Positions 5,928-12,101 of a DNA stretch of 12,101 bases are shown one piece after another (positions within the stretch are counted from its first letter, which is position 1; every line of letters starts with the position of its first letter). The stretch is from Eikenella sp963548155. GTDB lineage: Bacteria; Pseudomonadota; Gammaproteobacteria; Burkholderiales; Neisseriaceae. Under the pieces are notes generated by a model. It saw only the letters and a list, made by a program, of their open reading frames with translations. It was not told where the DNA came from and ran no database searches. Where the stretch lies: contig CAUUTP010000063.1 of NCBI GenBank assembly GCA_963548155.1, forward strand, positions 1 to 12,101, read 5' to 3'. The translations under genes and the position numbers were made by a program.

Positions 5928-6698
5928 CTATTCTTCGTCCGGCGGCAAATCGGCGCTGCCCATGCGGCGCAGGATGATGCGGGTTTTATTGCGCAGGCGG
6001 CGGTCGTTGCGGTGTTGCTGGAAGTATTTGGGGTTGGGCAGCATGGCGATGAGTGAAGCAGCTTCACCGGCGCGCAGGCGGGATGCCGGCTTGTGGTAAT
6101 AATGCTGGGCGGCGGCTTCGATGCCATAGATGCCTTCGCCGAATTCGGCCACGTTCAGATACACGGTGAGGATGCGCTCTTTGCTCCACATGCTTTCCAT
6201 CATCACGGTAATCACGGCTTCTTCGGCTTTGCGCACATAAGAGCGTTCGGCAAACAGAAACAGGTTTTTGGCCAGCTGTTGGCTGATGGTAGAGCCGCCG
6301 GCGCGGATGGTGCCGCTGCGCTGGTTGCGGTGCATGGCGTGTTCGATGCCGTTCCAGTCGAAGCCGTCGTGGTTGCTGAATTGGGCGTCTTCGCTGGCGA
6401 TGGCCGCCTGTTTCACCACGCGGGCGATTTGGCTGTCATCTACCCAGGTTTGCTGCACGCGGGAGAAGGTGGAAAGGTTGTGGCGCAGCATAAAGGCGCT
6501 GGTGTGCACGGGCTGGCCTTTCCAATAGGCTAAGAGCAGGAAAACCAATAGGTGGAAGCCCAGCAGCAAGAGAATGATGCTCCACACCAGGTGCTTAAAC
6601 CAACGGCGCAGCAGGCCGGGGCGTTTTTTGGCGGGCGGTGCGGCGGGTACGGGCTGGGGGACAGGGCTGGAAACGAGTTCGGTGGGCTGGGTATCCAT
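5928..6698 (-). CDS. mtgA: Monofunctional peptidoglycan glycosyltransferase
   Basis: A 256-residue GT51 enzyme that polymerises lipid II into glycan strands at the outer face of the inner membrane. A Pro-rich cytoplasmic tail precedes one membrane helix (about 36-57, WSIILLLLGFHLLVFLLLAY). GT51 motifs follow: SEDAQFSNHDGFDW with catalytic Glu103, RAGGSTISQQLAKNLFL (132-148), and MWSKERILTVYLN-VAEFGEGIYG (170-192), then EAASLIAMLPNP. There is no transpeptidase domain, which separates it from class A PBPs. The frame is also open to a TTG at 6728, but a TATAAT box lies at 6730-6735, and the ATG at 6698 gives a normal N-terminus; neither has a clear Shine-Dalgarno. It converges with slam and is followed by a shared terminator. 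Confidence 0.93.
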   Translation of the reverse strand: MDTQPTELVSSPVPQPVPAAPPAKKRPGLLRRWFKHLVWSIILLLLGFHLLVFLLLAYWKGQPVHTSAFMLRHNLSTFSRVQQTWVDDSQIARVVKQAAIASEDAQFSNHDGFDWNGIEHAMHRNQRSGTIRAGGSTISQQLAKNLFLFAERSYVRKAEEAVITVMMESMWSKERILTVYLNVAEFGEGIYGIEAAAQHYYHKPASRLRAGEAASLIAMLPNPKYFQQHRNDRRLRNKTRIILRRMGSADLPPDEE

Positions 6699-6729
6699 CG
6701 GCAAATCAATCGTGGCAAGACGGGGCAAG

Positions 6730-6735
6730 ATTATA
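6730..6735 (-). promoter_or_regulatory. Candidate -10 box of mtgA
   Basis: A perfect TATAAT on the minus strand lies 31 nt before the chosen mtgA ATG. The best -35 position (CCAAAA, 17 nt away) is poor, so only the -10 box is supported. If used, it excludes the upstream TTG start. Confidence 0.35.
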
Positions 6736-6791
6736 AAGGAATCCAGTTTTAATTTTGGTGAAGCTGGCGTTTTGGCTTTGCCAAGACCTCG

Positions 6792-6831
6792 TTTCAGGTA
6801 GCCTGGAGTATGGGTAACAGGCTACCTGAAA
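6792..6831 (-). terminator. Inverted uptake-word pair behind the cysB-type gene
   Basis: TTTCAGGTAGCCTG (6792-6805) and CAGGCTACCTGAAA (6818-6831) form a 14-bp stem with a 12-nt loop. It lies about 50 nt past the end of the LysR-family gene. The minus strand after it reads CGAGGTCTTGG, so an intrinsic terminator would be weak. It contains two exact uptake words. Confidence 0.55.
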
Positions 6832-6881
6832 ACATCGACTCCAACCTGGCTTGCGCAAGGCTAAAGCGAAATAGCCAACCA

Positions 6882-7826
6882 TTAAATCGAGAAGTCTTCG
6901 CGGATGGGCTCGTATAGCGCCTGCTCAATGCGGTCGCGGGTGAGGCCGGGCAGGTAGAGCTGCATGAAATCGTAGGCGTAATTGCGCAGATAGGCATCCT
7001 GCCGTACCACAATATAAGTAAATGACGGCTTAAACAGATGGTCGGCCGGCAGGCAAACCAAATCGGCATCGCGCTGCGGGTCGTAGGCGGCATCGGCCAG
7101 CAGCCCTACGCCCAAACCGGCACGCACATAGGTTTTAATCACGCCCGCATCCATGCTGGCAAGCACCACTTGCGGTAAAGTCAGCCCGCTACCGGAAAAG
7201 GCCTGCTGCAAAGCCGTATCCTGCCCGGCCTCGGTGTAGCCAATGAGCGGCATGGACGACAAATCCGCCAGGCTGATGTGCCTTTTATCCGCCAGCGCGT
7301 GCCCCTGCGGCACCAGCACGCAGCGGTTCCAAGCCCGCGCGCTGATATGGCGCAGCTCGGAAAGGCGTGCATCTGCTTCCGAATTGATGGCGAAATCGGC
7401 CAAACCCTCGGCTACCATTCTATCCACTGCCGAAGGTTCGGCCGGTACCAGCGACAAGCCTACTTTCGGATATTGCCGGAAAAATTCGGCCACCACCGGC
7501 GGCAACACATGCCGCGCCTGGGTATAAGTGGTGGCGATCGTGAGGCGGCCGCTGTCCTGCTCGGCAAATTCGGTGCCGATATTGCGAATGCTCTGCACAT
7601 CGCGGAAGATGCGCTCGGCAATTTCCAGCACGGCCTGCCCCGGCGGCGTAACCGCCACAATCCGTTTGCCGTGCCGTACAAACAGCTGCACGCCCAGCTC
7701 GTCTTCCAGCAGCTTTATCTGCTTGGAAATGCCCGGTTGGGAAGTGAACAAAATTTCCGCTGCCTCCGAAATATTCAGATTGCAGCGGTAAACTTCCAAA
7801 AAATAGCGCAGCTGTTGCAGTTTCAT
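6882..7826 (-). CDS. cysB: LysR-family regulator of the CysB type
   Basis: A 314-residue DNA-binding regulator. The N-terminal winged helix-turn-helix reads MKLQQLRYFLEV, LFTSQPGISKQIKLLEDELG and VQLFVRHGKR, very close to the CysB subgroup. The linker is followed by LTIATTYTQARHVLPP, where Thr100 and Thr102 match the positions that bind N-acetylserine or sulfate in CysB. DAGVIKTYVRAGLGVGLL is also a CysB signature in the second effector subdomain. CysB controls sulfur assimilation and cysteine synthesis; sulfur genes are not seen nearby, so targets here are inferred from the family only. Length fits (CysB about 324). The ATG at 7826 has only a weak GGAT before it, but the N-terminus aligns exactly with known CysB starts. 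Confidence 0.88.
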   Translation of the reverse strand: MKLQQLRYFLEVYRCNLNISEAAEILFTSQPGISKQIKLLEDELGVQLFVRHGKRIVAVTPPGQAVLEIAERIFRDVQSIRNIGTEFAEQDSGRLTIATTYTQARHVLPPVVAEFFRQYPKVGLSLVPAEPSAVDRMVAEGLADFAINSEADARLSELRHISARAWNRCVLVPQGHALADKRHISLADLSSMPLIGYTEAGQDTALQQAFSGSGLTLPQVVLASMDAGVIKTYVRAGLGVGLLADAAYDPQRDADLVCLPADHLFKPSFTYIVVRQDAYLRNYAYDFMQLYLPGLTRDRIEQALYEPIREDFSI

Positions 7827-7845
7827 GATGCATCCAAGTGATATT

Positions 7846-7863
7846 TGTCGGATTTATGCGACA
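7846..7863 (-). promoter_or_regulatory. Possible autoregulatory dyad before cysB
   Basis: TGTCG and CGACA flank an A+T-rich GATTTATG, with the centre about 28 bases before the cysB start. LysR-type regulators often bind such T-N-A dyads next to their own start and repress themselves. The arms are only 5 bp. Confidence 0.25.
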
Positions 7864-8113
7864 GGCCAACCGCCAAAGTGCCGTCGAAATCACCGACTTC
7901 GCCTGAAACCAGTGAGGGCTGAATGGTATCATAGCCCGCCATCGTTATTTTGCCACATGCTGGTAATTTGCGGCAGGATTTGTTGTTTTTTAGCAACTTA
8001 TAGGGAAATATCCCTTTCTTTTGCCATTATCCTGCTGACAGTTAGGGTAATTTTGGGCATGATTGGGCACGTAGGAAACGGAGGTGCCCGTGCAGCGGGT
8101 AACCAATTCCTTA

Positions 8114-8142
8114 TTGACAGTTCGGGCACGGTTTTTTATAGT
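8114..8142 (+). promoter_or_regulatory. Strong sigma-70 type promoter of rmpM
   Basis: TTGACA (8114-8119) is a perfect -35 box and TATAGT (8137-8142) a five-of-six -10 box, with a 17-nt spacer. The start would be near 8149, giving a leader of about 120 nt. This fits rmpM, an abundant outer membrane protein. Confidence 0.78.
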
Positions 8143-8269
8143 GGTACCCCGAATATATTTGGATTACCGCAGTATTTGGGCGGTCCGTATATGGTGATTT
8201 TTGTGAAGGCCGGCATGCTGCAAAGCTTGCCAAGTCTGCGCATAACAAACTTTTTGATGAGGGAATAAC

Positions 8270-8962
8270 ATGACCAAACAGCTTAAATTAGGCGCTTTGT
8301 TCTTGGCCTTGGTTGCTTCCGGTGCCGCCATGGCGGACAGCAGCTTCAACAATGAAAAATACGGCTACACCATCAGCCAGCAGTCTCGCGAAGTGGTTCG
8401 CTCTAACTATGAGCCTAAAGGTGCTCACGAATGCTGGGAAAACAGCTTCCTGAATGCCGAAGTGGATCGCTTGGGCTTGGTAGAGTGTGGTGACCGTCAG
8501 GCTGAAGCTCCTGCTCCTGCTGAACCGCAAGTACGCGAAGAGCTGGTATCTCTGTCATCCAACTTCCTGTTTGGTTTTGACAAATACAATCTGCGTCCTG
8601 AAGCACGTGCTACTTTGGATGAATTGGCTCAACGCCTGTCTCAGACCAGCGTACAGTCTGTACGTGTTGAAGGTCATACCGACTTCATGGGTAGCGACAA
8701 ATACAACCAGGCTCTGTCTGAGCGTCGTGCTAACACTGTTAGCGAGTACTTGGTTGGCCATGGCGTACCGGCTGAGAAAATCTCTGCCGTTGGCTTGGGC
8801 GAATCTCAAGCTAAGATGACCGAACAGTGCCAGCAAGAAGTTCGCAATTTGGGTCGTCGCGTTTCTGCCGCTCGCAAACGTAGCGCTCTGATTGCATGTA
8901 TCGAGCCGGATCGTCGCGTAGACGTTCGTATCCGCACTCTGGTTGAACAGCCTGCTCGTTAA
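8270..8962 (+). CDS. rmpM: RmpM-like OmpA-family protein (class 4 outer membrane protein)
   Basis: A 230-residue periplasmic protein that binds peptidoglycan with its C-terminal domain and outer membrane proteins with its N-terminus. The signal peptide is MTKQLKLGALFLALVASGAA plus MA, cleaved before DSS. A short N-terminal part with Cys55 and Cys73 and a small EAPAPAEP linker precede the OmpA-C domain (about 90-225): LSSNFLFGFDKYNLRPEA, VEGHTDFMGSDKYN, LSERRA and PDRRVDVRI. Asp138 and Arg153 correspond to the residues that hold diaminopimelate. Cys187 and Cys210 bracket the insert typical of RmpM. There is no N-terminal beta barrel, unlike E. coli OmpA. GAGGGA at 8259-8264 fixes the start. 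It has its own promoter and terminator, so it is monocistronic. Codons are more T-ending than in neighbours, as in highly expressed genes. Confidence 0.93.
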   Translation: MTKQLKLGALFLALVASGAAMADSSFNNEKYGYTISQQSREVVRSNYEPKGAHECWENSFLNAEVDRLGLVECGDRQAEAPAPAEPQVREELVSLSSNFLFGFDKYNLRPEARATLDELAQRLSQTSVQSVRVEGHTDFMGSDKYNQALSERRANTVSEYLVGHGVPAEKISAVGLGESQAKMTEQCQQEVRNLGRRVSAARKRSALIACIEPDRRVDVRIRTLVEQPAR

Positions 8963-8990
8963 TCGTTAGCTGAGTTAGCGTTCAATAATG

Positions 8991-9022
8991 AAAAACCGGG
9001 CTTTTATAAGTCCGGTTTTTTT
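8991..9022 (+). terminator. Intrinsic terminator of rmpM
   Basis: AAAAACCGGGCTT (8991-9003) pairs with AAGTCCGGTTTTT (9008-9020), one G-T pair included, and a run of seven T ends the structure at 9022. It starts about 28 nt past the stop codon and contains no uptake word. Confidence 0.92.
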
Positions 9023-9080
9023 GCGTGTACTACTTGTTGTGAGCGAACTGCAGAAATAGCTGCTTTCCAACATATTTCCA

Positions 9081-9109
9081 TTGCCTACATAGGTGGGATA
9101 GAGCAAAAT
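9081..9109 (+). promoter_or_regulatory. Weak candidate promoter of dacB
   Basis: TTGCCT and CAAAAT are spaced by 17 nt and each matches four of six consensus bases. It lies between the rmpM terminator and the dacB start, where a promoter is needed. The following leader is very A+T rich. Confidence 0.25.
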
Positions 9110-9145
9110 TAGTCTGCTGGAAAATATTTTATTAAAAATAATCTT

Positions 9146-10573
9146 ATGCTGGAAAAACTTCTACTTCTCTGCCAAAACTGCTCTCGCCTGCTATTAGCAT
9201 TCGCGCTATTCTTCTATTTTCAGGTAGCCTTTGCTATCGATTTCGGCCGTATTCAGCCGGATGAGGCTGCGGTTTATGTGCAAGACCTCGACAGCGGTGA
9301 AGTGTTGCTTGCACATCGAGCCGATGTTTCTATGAATCCCGCTTCCACCATGAAGTTAGTGACCACTTTCGCTGCCTTACGTGGGTTGGGTGGTGATTAC
9401 CGCTGGCAAACCCAGTGGCGCAGCAGCGGTACAGTAGCTAATGGCGCACTGCAAGGCGATTTATATTGGGTGGGTAGCGGTGATCCTGCCTTCGACCAGC
9501 CCGATCTGGTGGATATGCAGCAACAGCTGGTCCGGCAGGGCATTGTGTCATTAAACGGTAAAGTGGTGCTGGATCGGCGCGTTTGGGGCGGTCTTGCCAG
9601 CGCAGAAGGTTTTGAAAACGATGCTGACGAAAGCTTTGTTGTGCCGCCAGACCCCCACATGATTGCCTACAAAGCCCTTTGGATTACTGCCGCCCGCAAT
9701 GAGACTGGGCAGCCTGCTTTTTTGCTCAACCCGCCACTCTACGGTATTCAAACCGATCTCAGCCAACTTGCCGAAACAGACGGCCACTGCGGTAAACTTT
9801 CCAATCACGTTTCCGCCAAATTTGAAAACGGCGTGCTGGTGTTTCGTGGTCGCCTGCCAGCTGCATGTATGGGCGAGAAAATGTTCATCAATTTGTTCGA
9901 TGCTCCACGCTTTGCCGAAGAAAGTTTTCGCGGCTATTGGCTTACACAGGGCTTGGGTGGCCTCTATGGCTTTGGCCGGGGAGCAGCCCCCAGCAATAGC
10001 CGCATCTTGGCCACGCACTTTTCCAAGCCGCTGGGCGAAGTGCTGACCGATATGAACAAGCATTCCAACAATCTGATTGCACGTAGCGTTTTTCTCACGC
10101 TTGGCCACCAAGCGAACGGACCGCACAGCGTGCAGAATGCCGAAGCCGCTGTGCGGCGGCAGCTGGTTTCCGCCGGATTGGATGATGAAGCGCTGGTGTT
10201 GGAAAACGGCTCCGGCCTTTCCCGCCGTGAGCGACTCACTGCCCGTTTTCTCGGCAGCATGCTGTTTCAGGCCTACCGCTCCCCCTTCCGCGATACTTTC
10301 ATTCACACCCTGCCGATTGCCGGTACCGACGGCACCCTGCGCGGCCGCTTCCGCCAGCTCGGCCGCTCGCTGCGTATGAAAACAGGTACGCTGCGTGACG
10401 TGCGTGCGTTGGCCGGCTACTGGTTGCCGCCCAATGGGCGCAGGCTGGCCGTGGTGGTGATTATTAACAGCCACCGTTCCGGCGGCTACCTGCCCGATAT
10501 GGATGCCATGGTGCGCCGGATTGTGCATGATGCCGATAGATTGGATAACGTTCAAACCGTACCCGCCCAATAA
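9146..10573 (+). CDS. dacB: D-alanyl-D-alanine carboxypeptidase/endopeptidase, PBP4 (DacB) family
   Basis: A 475-residue class C penicillin-binding protein of the periplasm that removes the terminal D-Ala of peptidoglycan stems and cuts cross-links. Motifs: STMK with catalytic Ser67 (67-70), SNN (307-309, in MNKHSNNLIA) and KTG (412-414, in RMKTGTLRDV). The long insert between the first two motifs (about 95-290) is typical of PBP4 and absent in DacA. ENGSGLSR is another family mark. The gonococcal counterpart is PBP3. A signal peptide ends at AFA before IDFGR; its last residues FQVAF are encoded by an exact uptake word. The ATG at 9146 has no Shine-Dalgarno, but it gives a complete signal peptide, so it was kept. 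The gene is probably transcribed alone. Confidence 0.93.
   Translation: MLEKLLLLCQNCSRLLLAFALFFYFQVAFAIDFGRIQPDEAAVYVQDLDSGEVLLAHRADVSMNPASTMKLVTTFAALRGLGGDYRWQTQWRSSGTVANGALQGDLYWVGSGDPAFDQPDLVDMQQQLVRQGIVSLNGKVVLDRRVWGGLASAEGFENDADESFVVPPDPHMIAYKALWITAARNETGQPAFLLNPPLYGIQTDLSQLAETDGHCGKLSNHVSAKFENGVLVFRGRLPAACMGEKMFINLFDAPRFAEESFRGYWLTQGLGGLYGFGRGAAPSNSRILATHFSKPLGEVLTDMNKHSNNLIARSVFLTLGHQANGPHSVQNAEAAVRRQLVSAGLDDEALVLENGSGLSRRERLTARFLGSMLFQAYRSPFRDTFIHTLPIAGTDGTLRGRFRQLGRSLRMKTGTLRDVRALAGYWLPPNGRRLAVVVIINSHRSGGYLPDMDAMVRRIVHDADRLDNVQTVPAQ
9219..9230 (-). repeat. Exact uptake word inside the dacB signal peptide
   Basis: TTCAGGTAGCCT is a full match to the complement of AGGCTACCTGAA and encodes part of FQVAF in the hydrophobic core near the cleavage site. 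It is the only exact copy in the window located inside a gene. Confidence 0.9.
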
Positions 10574-10642
10574 TCGGCAAATGCAGCGGGAAAGCTGCCG
10601 AATACCTTATCCCACAAGGAAAAGCTGGCAAAGTGGAGCATT

Positions 10643-10654
10643 TTCAGGTAGCCT
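10643..10654 (-). repeat. Single exact uptake word upstream of secB
   Basis: TTCAGGTAGCCT stands alone, without an inverted partner, in the 153-nt gap between dacB and secB. It can serve DNA uptake but cannot form a terminator. Confidence 0.9.
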
Positions 10655-10667
10655 AACGCAGTTTATA

Positions 10668-10681
10668 GCGGATCAATCCGC
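10668..10681 (+). repeat. Small inverted repeat before secB
   Basis: GCGGAT and ATCCGC lie on both sides of CA, 45 nt before the secB start. With the preceding bases it reads TATAGCGGATCAA, which resembles the Correia tip TATAGTGGATTAA with two changes. It could be an operator, a leader hairpin or a remnant. Confidence 0.35.
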
Positions 10682-10726
10682 CAGATCTCCATTTTGATTT
10701 TTCCACCCCTTTCGCAGGAGTAAACC

Positions 10727-11188
10727 ATGAGCGAACAAGAACAACAGCAACCGATTTTCAACGTAGAAAGACTGTATGTAAAAGATTTGTCTTTGGAAGT
10801 GCCGCACGCACCGGAAGTATTCCTCAGCCAGGATGCTCCGAACGTGGAAATCCAAGTACACACCGATTCTAAGAAACTGGAAGAAGAACACCACGAAGTA
10901 ACCGTTACCGTAACCGTTACCGCCAAACTGCCTGATGGCAAGGTATTGTTCTTGAACGAAGTGGCGCAGAGCGGTATTTTCCGTTTGGCAAACATTCCGG
11001 AGCAAGATGTGAAAGTATTGCTCGGCATTGCTTGCCCCAACATCCTCTACCCCTATGCCCGTGAGGCTGTGTCTTCCTGCATCACCCGCGCCGGTTTCCC
11101 GCCCGTGGTATTGATGCCGATCAACTTCGAAGCCATGTACGAACAGCAACAAGCCGCTGCCAACGCTCCGGCTGCCGGCAACGCTTAA
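10727..11188 (+). CDS. secB: Protein-export chaperone SecB
   Basis: A 153-residue cytoplasmic chaperone, a tetramer that keeps preproteins unfolded and hands them to SecA. Conserved family text is clear: FNVERLYVKDLSLEVPHAP near the N-terminus, FLNEVAQSGIFRLANI and LLGIACPNILYPYAREAVSS in the middle, and TRAGFPPVVLMPINFEAMY near the C-terminus. Length equals the usual SecB. The C-terminal tail is Ala-rich (QQQAAANAPAAGNA). AGGAG at 10716-10720, 6 nt before the ATG, fixes the start. It is followed by an intrinsic terminator and probably forms its own unit. A tandem 12-bp repeat in the gene encodes part of a VTVTVTV strand. Confidence 0.96.
   Translation: MSEQEQQQPIFNVERLYVKDLSLEVPHAPEVFLSQDAPNVEIQVHTDSKKLEEEHHEVTVTVTVTAKLPDGKVLFLNEVAQSGIFRLANIPEQDVKVLLGIACPNILYPYAREAVSSCITRAGFPPVVLMPINFEAMYEQQQAAANAPAAGNA
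10898..10921 (+). repeat. Tandem 12-bp repeat inside secB
   Basis: GTAACCGTTACC occurs twice in direct succession and encodes VTVT repeats in a beta strand. The unit is nearly self-complementary (GTAAC/GTTAC). Two in-frame copies of 12 bp are compatible with normal protein structure. Confidence 0.8.
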
Positions 11189-11204
11189 TCGGCGATTGGC
11201 CAAC

Positions 11205-11240
11205 AAAACAGGCGATGACGCAAAATCATCGCCTGTTTTC
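11205..11240 (+). terminator. Intrinsic terminator of secB
   Basis: AAAACAGGCGATGA (11205-11218) pairs perfectly with TCATCGCCTGTTTT (11226-11239), with loop CGCAAAA. It lies 16 nt past the secB stop. The A and T tails allow it to work in both directions, so it may also end the leftward thioesterase operon. Confidence 0.9.
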
Positions 11241-11270
11241 TATAGCAGAAACCATTATTCTAAATAGCCT

Positions 11271-11282
11271 TTCAGGTAGTCT
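11271..11282 (-). repeat. Near-match uptake word at the thioesterase stop codon
   Basis: TTCAGGTAGTCT differs from the uptake word complement at one base. Its last base is the last base of the thioesterase stop codon. Confidence 0.5.
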
Positions 11283-11728
11283 CAATCCTTGGCTAAGGGC
11301 GCAAACCCTGCAAATTGCCGCACGGCCTGTTGCCAGCTTGCGGGGGTTTGGAACTGCATTTCGCCGTTGTCGATGCGCTGGGCGACTTGGGTGGTGTGGG
11401 CCTGGGTGAGTTTGGTACCGCTTTCTGCGTCGCGCAGGATGTAGTCGATGCGCAGGCAGCTTTCGTATTCGGTTACGGCCATTTCCACGCGGATTTTCTG
11501 GCCGAAGTGGGCCGGGCGGACGTATTTGAGGTCGAGCTTCACCACGGGCCAGGCGTGGCCGTGTTTGAGCATGACGGTGTAGTTATAGCCGATGGCGTCG
11601 AGCAGGGCGCAGCGGGCAATTTCGAGGTATTTGACATAGTGGCCGTGCCAAACGATCTGCATCACGTCTACGTCGAAAAAGGGGACTTCGATCTCGGTGT
11701 GGTGGCGGCAGTAGATGTGTTTAGCCAT
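11282..11728 (-). CDS. Acyl-CoA thioesterase, 4-hydroxybenzoyl-CoA thioesterase type
   Basis: A 148-residue hotdog-fold protein. The N-terminal motif EVPFFDVDVMQIVWHGHYVK, with Asp21 as the likely catalytic acid, followed by YLEIAR, is the 4HBT/YbgC pattern. Further family text is KYVRPAHFGQKIRVEM and RIDYILRDAESGTKL. Such enzymes hydrolyse acyl-CoA or acyl-ACP thioesters in the cytoplasm. The frame is open further upstream to 11830, but the ATG at 11728 (MAKHIYC) is correct for the family and lies in ATGGCTAA, so it overlaps the stop of the upstream acyltransferase gene by 8 nt; translation is probably coupled. Acyltransferase followed by this type of thioesterase is found in aryl-polyene clusters, which would set its role; this is inference from context. 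The exact substrate cannot be told. Confidence 0.85.
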   Translation of the reverse strand: MAKHIYCRHHTEIEVPFFDVDVMQIVWHGHYVKYLEIARCALLDAIGYNYTVMLKHGHAWPVVKLDLKYVRPAHFGQKIRVEMAVTEYESCLRIDYILRDAESGTKLTQAHTTQVAQRIDNGEMQFQTPASWQQAVRQFAGFAPLAKD

Positions 11729-12101
11729 GTGGGGTGTTGCTCCAGAAGTCGTAGAAGTTGAACCATTGCAGCGGCGCGCGGGCGGCGTGGGCGGCCAAAA
11801 CGTCGGCGTACTGTTGTGCCATGCTTTCAATCACTTGTTTGCGCGTGGCGGCGGTCCAGCTCGGGGCTACCTGAAAACGTTTCAGGCAGAGATGATAACG
11901 GCCTTGCTCTTTTAACACGAACACGGTGTTGGTGGGCGCGCGCAAGAGGCCGGCGAGCAGCCAGGGGCCTTGCGGCAGATAGGCGGTGTGGCCGAGGAAT
12001 TGCACGGGCACGGTTTTGTTGCCGCGCACTGGGGTGCGGTCGGCGGCAATGGCGAGCCACTCTCCGGCATCGAGTTTTTGCGAGAGTTGGAGCATTTTGG
12101 C
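11721..12101 (-). CDS. Lipid A acyltransferase-like protein (LPLAT), C-terminal part
   Basis: The frame runs past the right edge of the window, so only the last 126 codons are visible; the ATG at 12095 is internal. WLAIAADRTPVRGNKTVPVQ, FLGHTAYLPQGPWLLAGLL and VFVLKEQGRYHLCL fit the second half of LpxL/HtrB-like acyltransferases (DUF-type COG4261 group), including the conserved Asp-Arg and the FLG..A.LP.GP..LA pattern. The end WFNFYDFW is typical of the acyltransferase half of glycosyltransferase-acyltransferase proteins in aryl-polyene clusters. It would attach an acyl chain to a lipid carrier at the inner membrane. It overlaps the thioesterase gene by 8 nt. The family is fairly sure, the pathway is a guess. 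A near-match uptake word encodes part of RFQVAP. Confidence 0.72.
   Translation of the reverse strand, partial: AKMLQLSQKLDAGEWLAIAADRTPVRGNKTVPVQFLGHTAYLPQGPWLLAGLLRAPTNTVFVLKEQGRYHLCLKRFQVAPSWTAATRKQVIESMAQQYADVLAAHAARAPLQWFNFYDFWSNTPHG
11864..11875 (+). repeat. Near-match uptake word inside the acyltransferase gene
   Basis: GGGCTACCTGAA differs from AGGCTACCTGAA only at the first base. On the coding strand it encodes part of FQVAP, the same peptide context as the exact word in dacB. Confidence 0.55.

Larger units (their letters stand above)
7827..8269. other. Divergent intergenic region between cysB and rmpM
   Basis: This 443-base stretch holds the rmpM promoter (8114-8142) and presumably that of cysB. 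Small dyads are visible: TGTCG/CGACA (7846-7863), GGGCT/AGCCC (7916-7937), AGGGA/TCCCT (about 8000-8013) and GGGCAC/GTGCCC (8065-8089). The frame open through most of it on the plus strand gives a protein text without any recognisable domain, overlaps the promoter, and is not called. Confidence 0.45.

Noticed and set aside
7825..8268. 147-codon frame between cysB and rmpM
   Set aside because: No domain, no ribosome site at its start, overlaps the strong rmpM promoter and ends just before the rmpM ATG; low-complexity coding signal.
9551..10570. 339-codon open frame antisense to dacB
   Set aside because: No recognisable motif; the plus strand carries the full set of PBP motifs.
11729..11830. 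Longer start for the thioesterase at 11830
   Set aside because: The extension has no homology-like pattern and fully overlaps the acyltransferase frame; MAKHIYC is the normal N-terminus.

Overview
The window is a chromosomal segment of a Neisseriaceae bacterium, most likely Eikenella or a close relative. The main evidence is the DNA uptake word AGGCTACCTGAA, which is the 'eikDUS' dialect. It occurs 14 times exactly on the two strands (seven TTCAGGTAGCCT, seven AGGCTACCTGAA), and four further copies differ by one base. Gene content agrees: a Neisseria-type RmpM, a Slam/surface-lipoprotein pair, a PilU motor and a Correia-type repeat. Most genes are core functions; the accessory content sits at 655-1138 and 3247-5822.

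Layout. 1-548 (+) is the 3' end of lpdA. 655-1138 (-) is a broken small gene of unknown family: it has an intact-looking start and ribosome binding site, an in-frame stop, a 106-bp Correia repeat inserted at a TA, and a frameshift. 1253-2422 (-) is pilU, preceded on the same strand by a universal stress protein gene (2514-2957). 3247-4206 and 4371-5822 (+) encode a lipoprotein and a Slam outer membrane protein, together a complete small type XI secretion unit. 5928-6698 (-) is mtgA and 6882-7826 (-) a CysB-type regulator. 8270-8962 (+) is rmpM with a near-consensus promoter, 9146-10573 (+) is dacB (PBP4 type) and 10727-11188 (+) is secB. 11282-11728 and 11721-12101 (-) are a hotdog thioesterase and the end of an acyltransferase, in overlapping frames. 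They look like the tail of an operon that continues beyond the window, possibly an aryl-polyene type cluster.

Function. Several products act at the cell envelope: MtgA polymerises glycan, DacB trims peptides, RmpM ties outer membrane to peptidoglycan, SecB feeds the Sec translocon, and Slam exposes a lipoprotein on the surface. PilU (pilus retraction) and the dense uptake words relate to natural transformation. Uptake words are mostly arranged as inverted pairs at gene ends, where they form hairpins that probably act as terminators. Single copies also occur inside dacB, in the secB leader and (near-match) in slam and the acyltransferase gene.

The most interesting items are the Slam/lipoprotein pair whose ligand is unknown, the Correia-disrupted gene whose frame is restored by removing the element, and the unusually long hairpin between lipoprotein and slam. 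No tRNA, rRNA, CRISPR array or transposase gene was seen.
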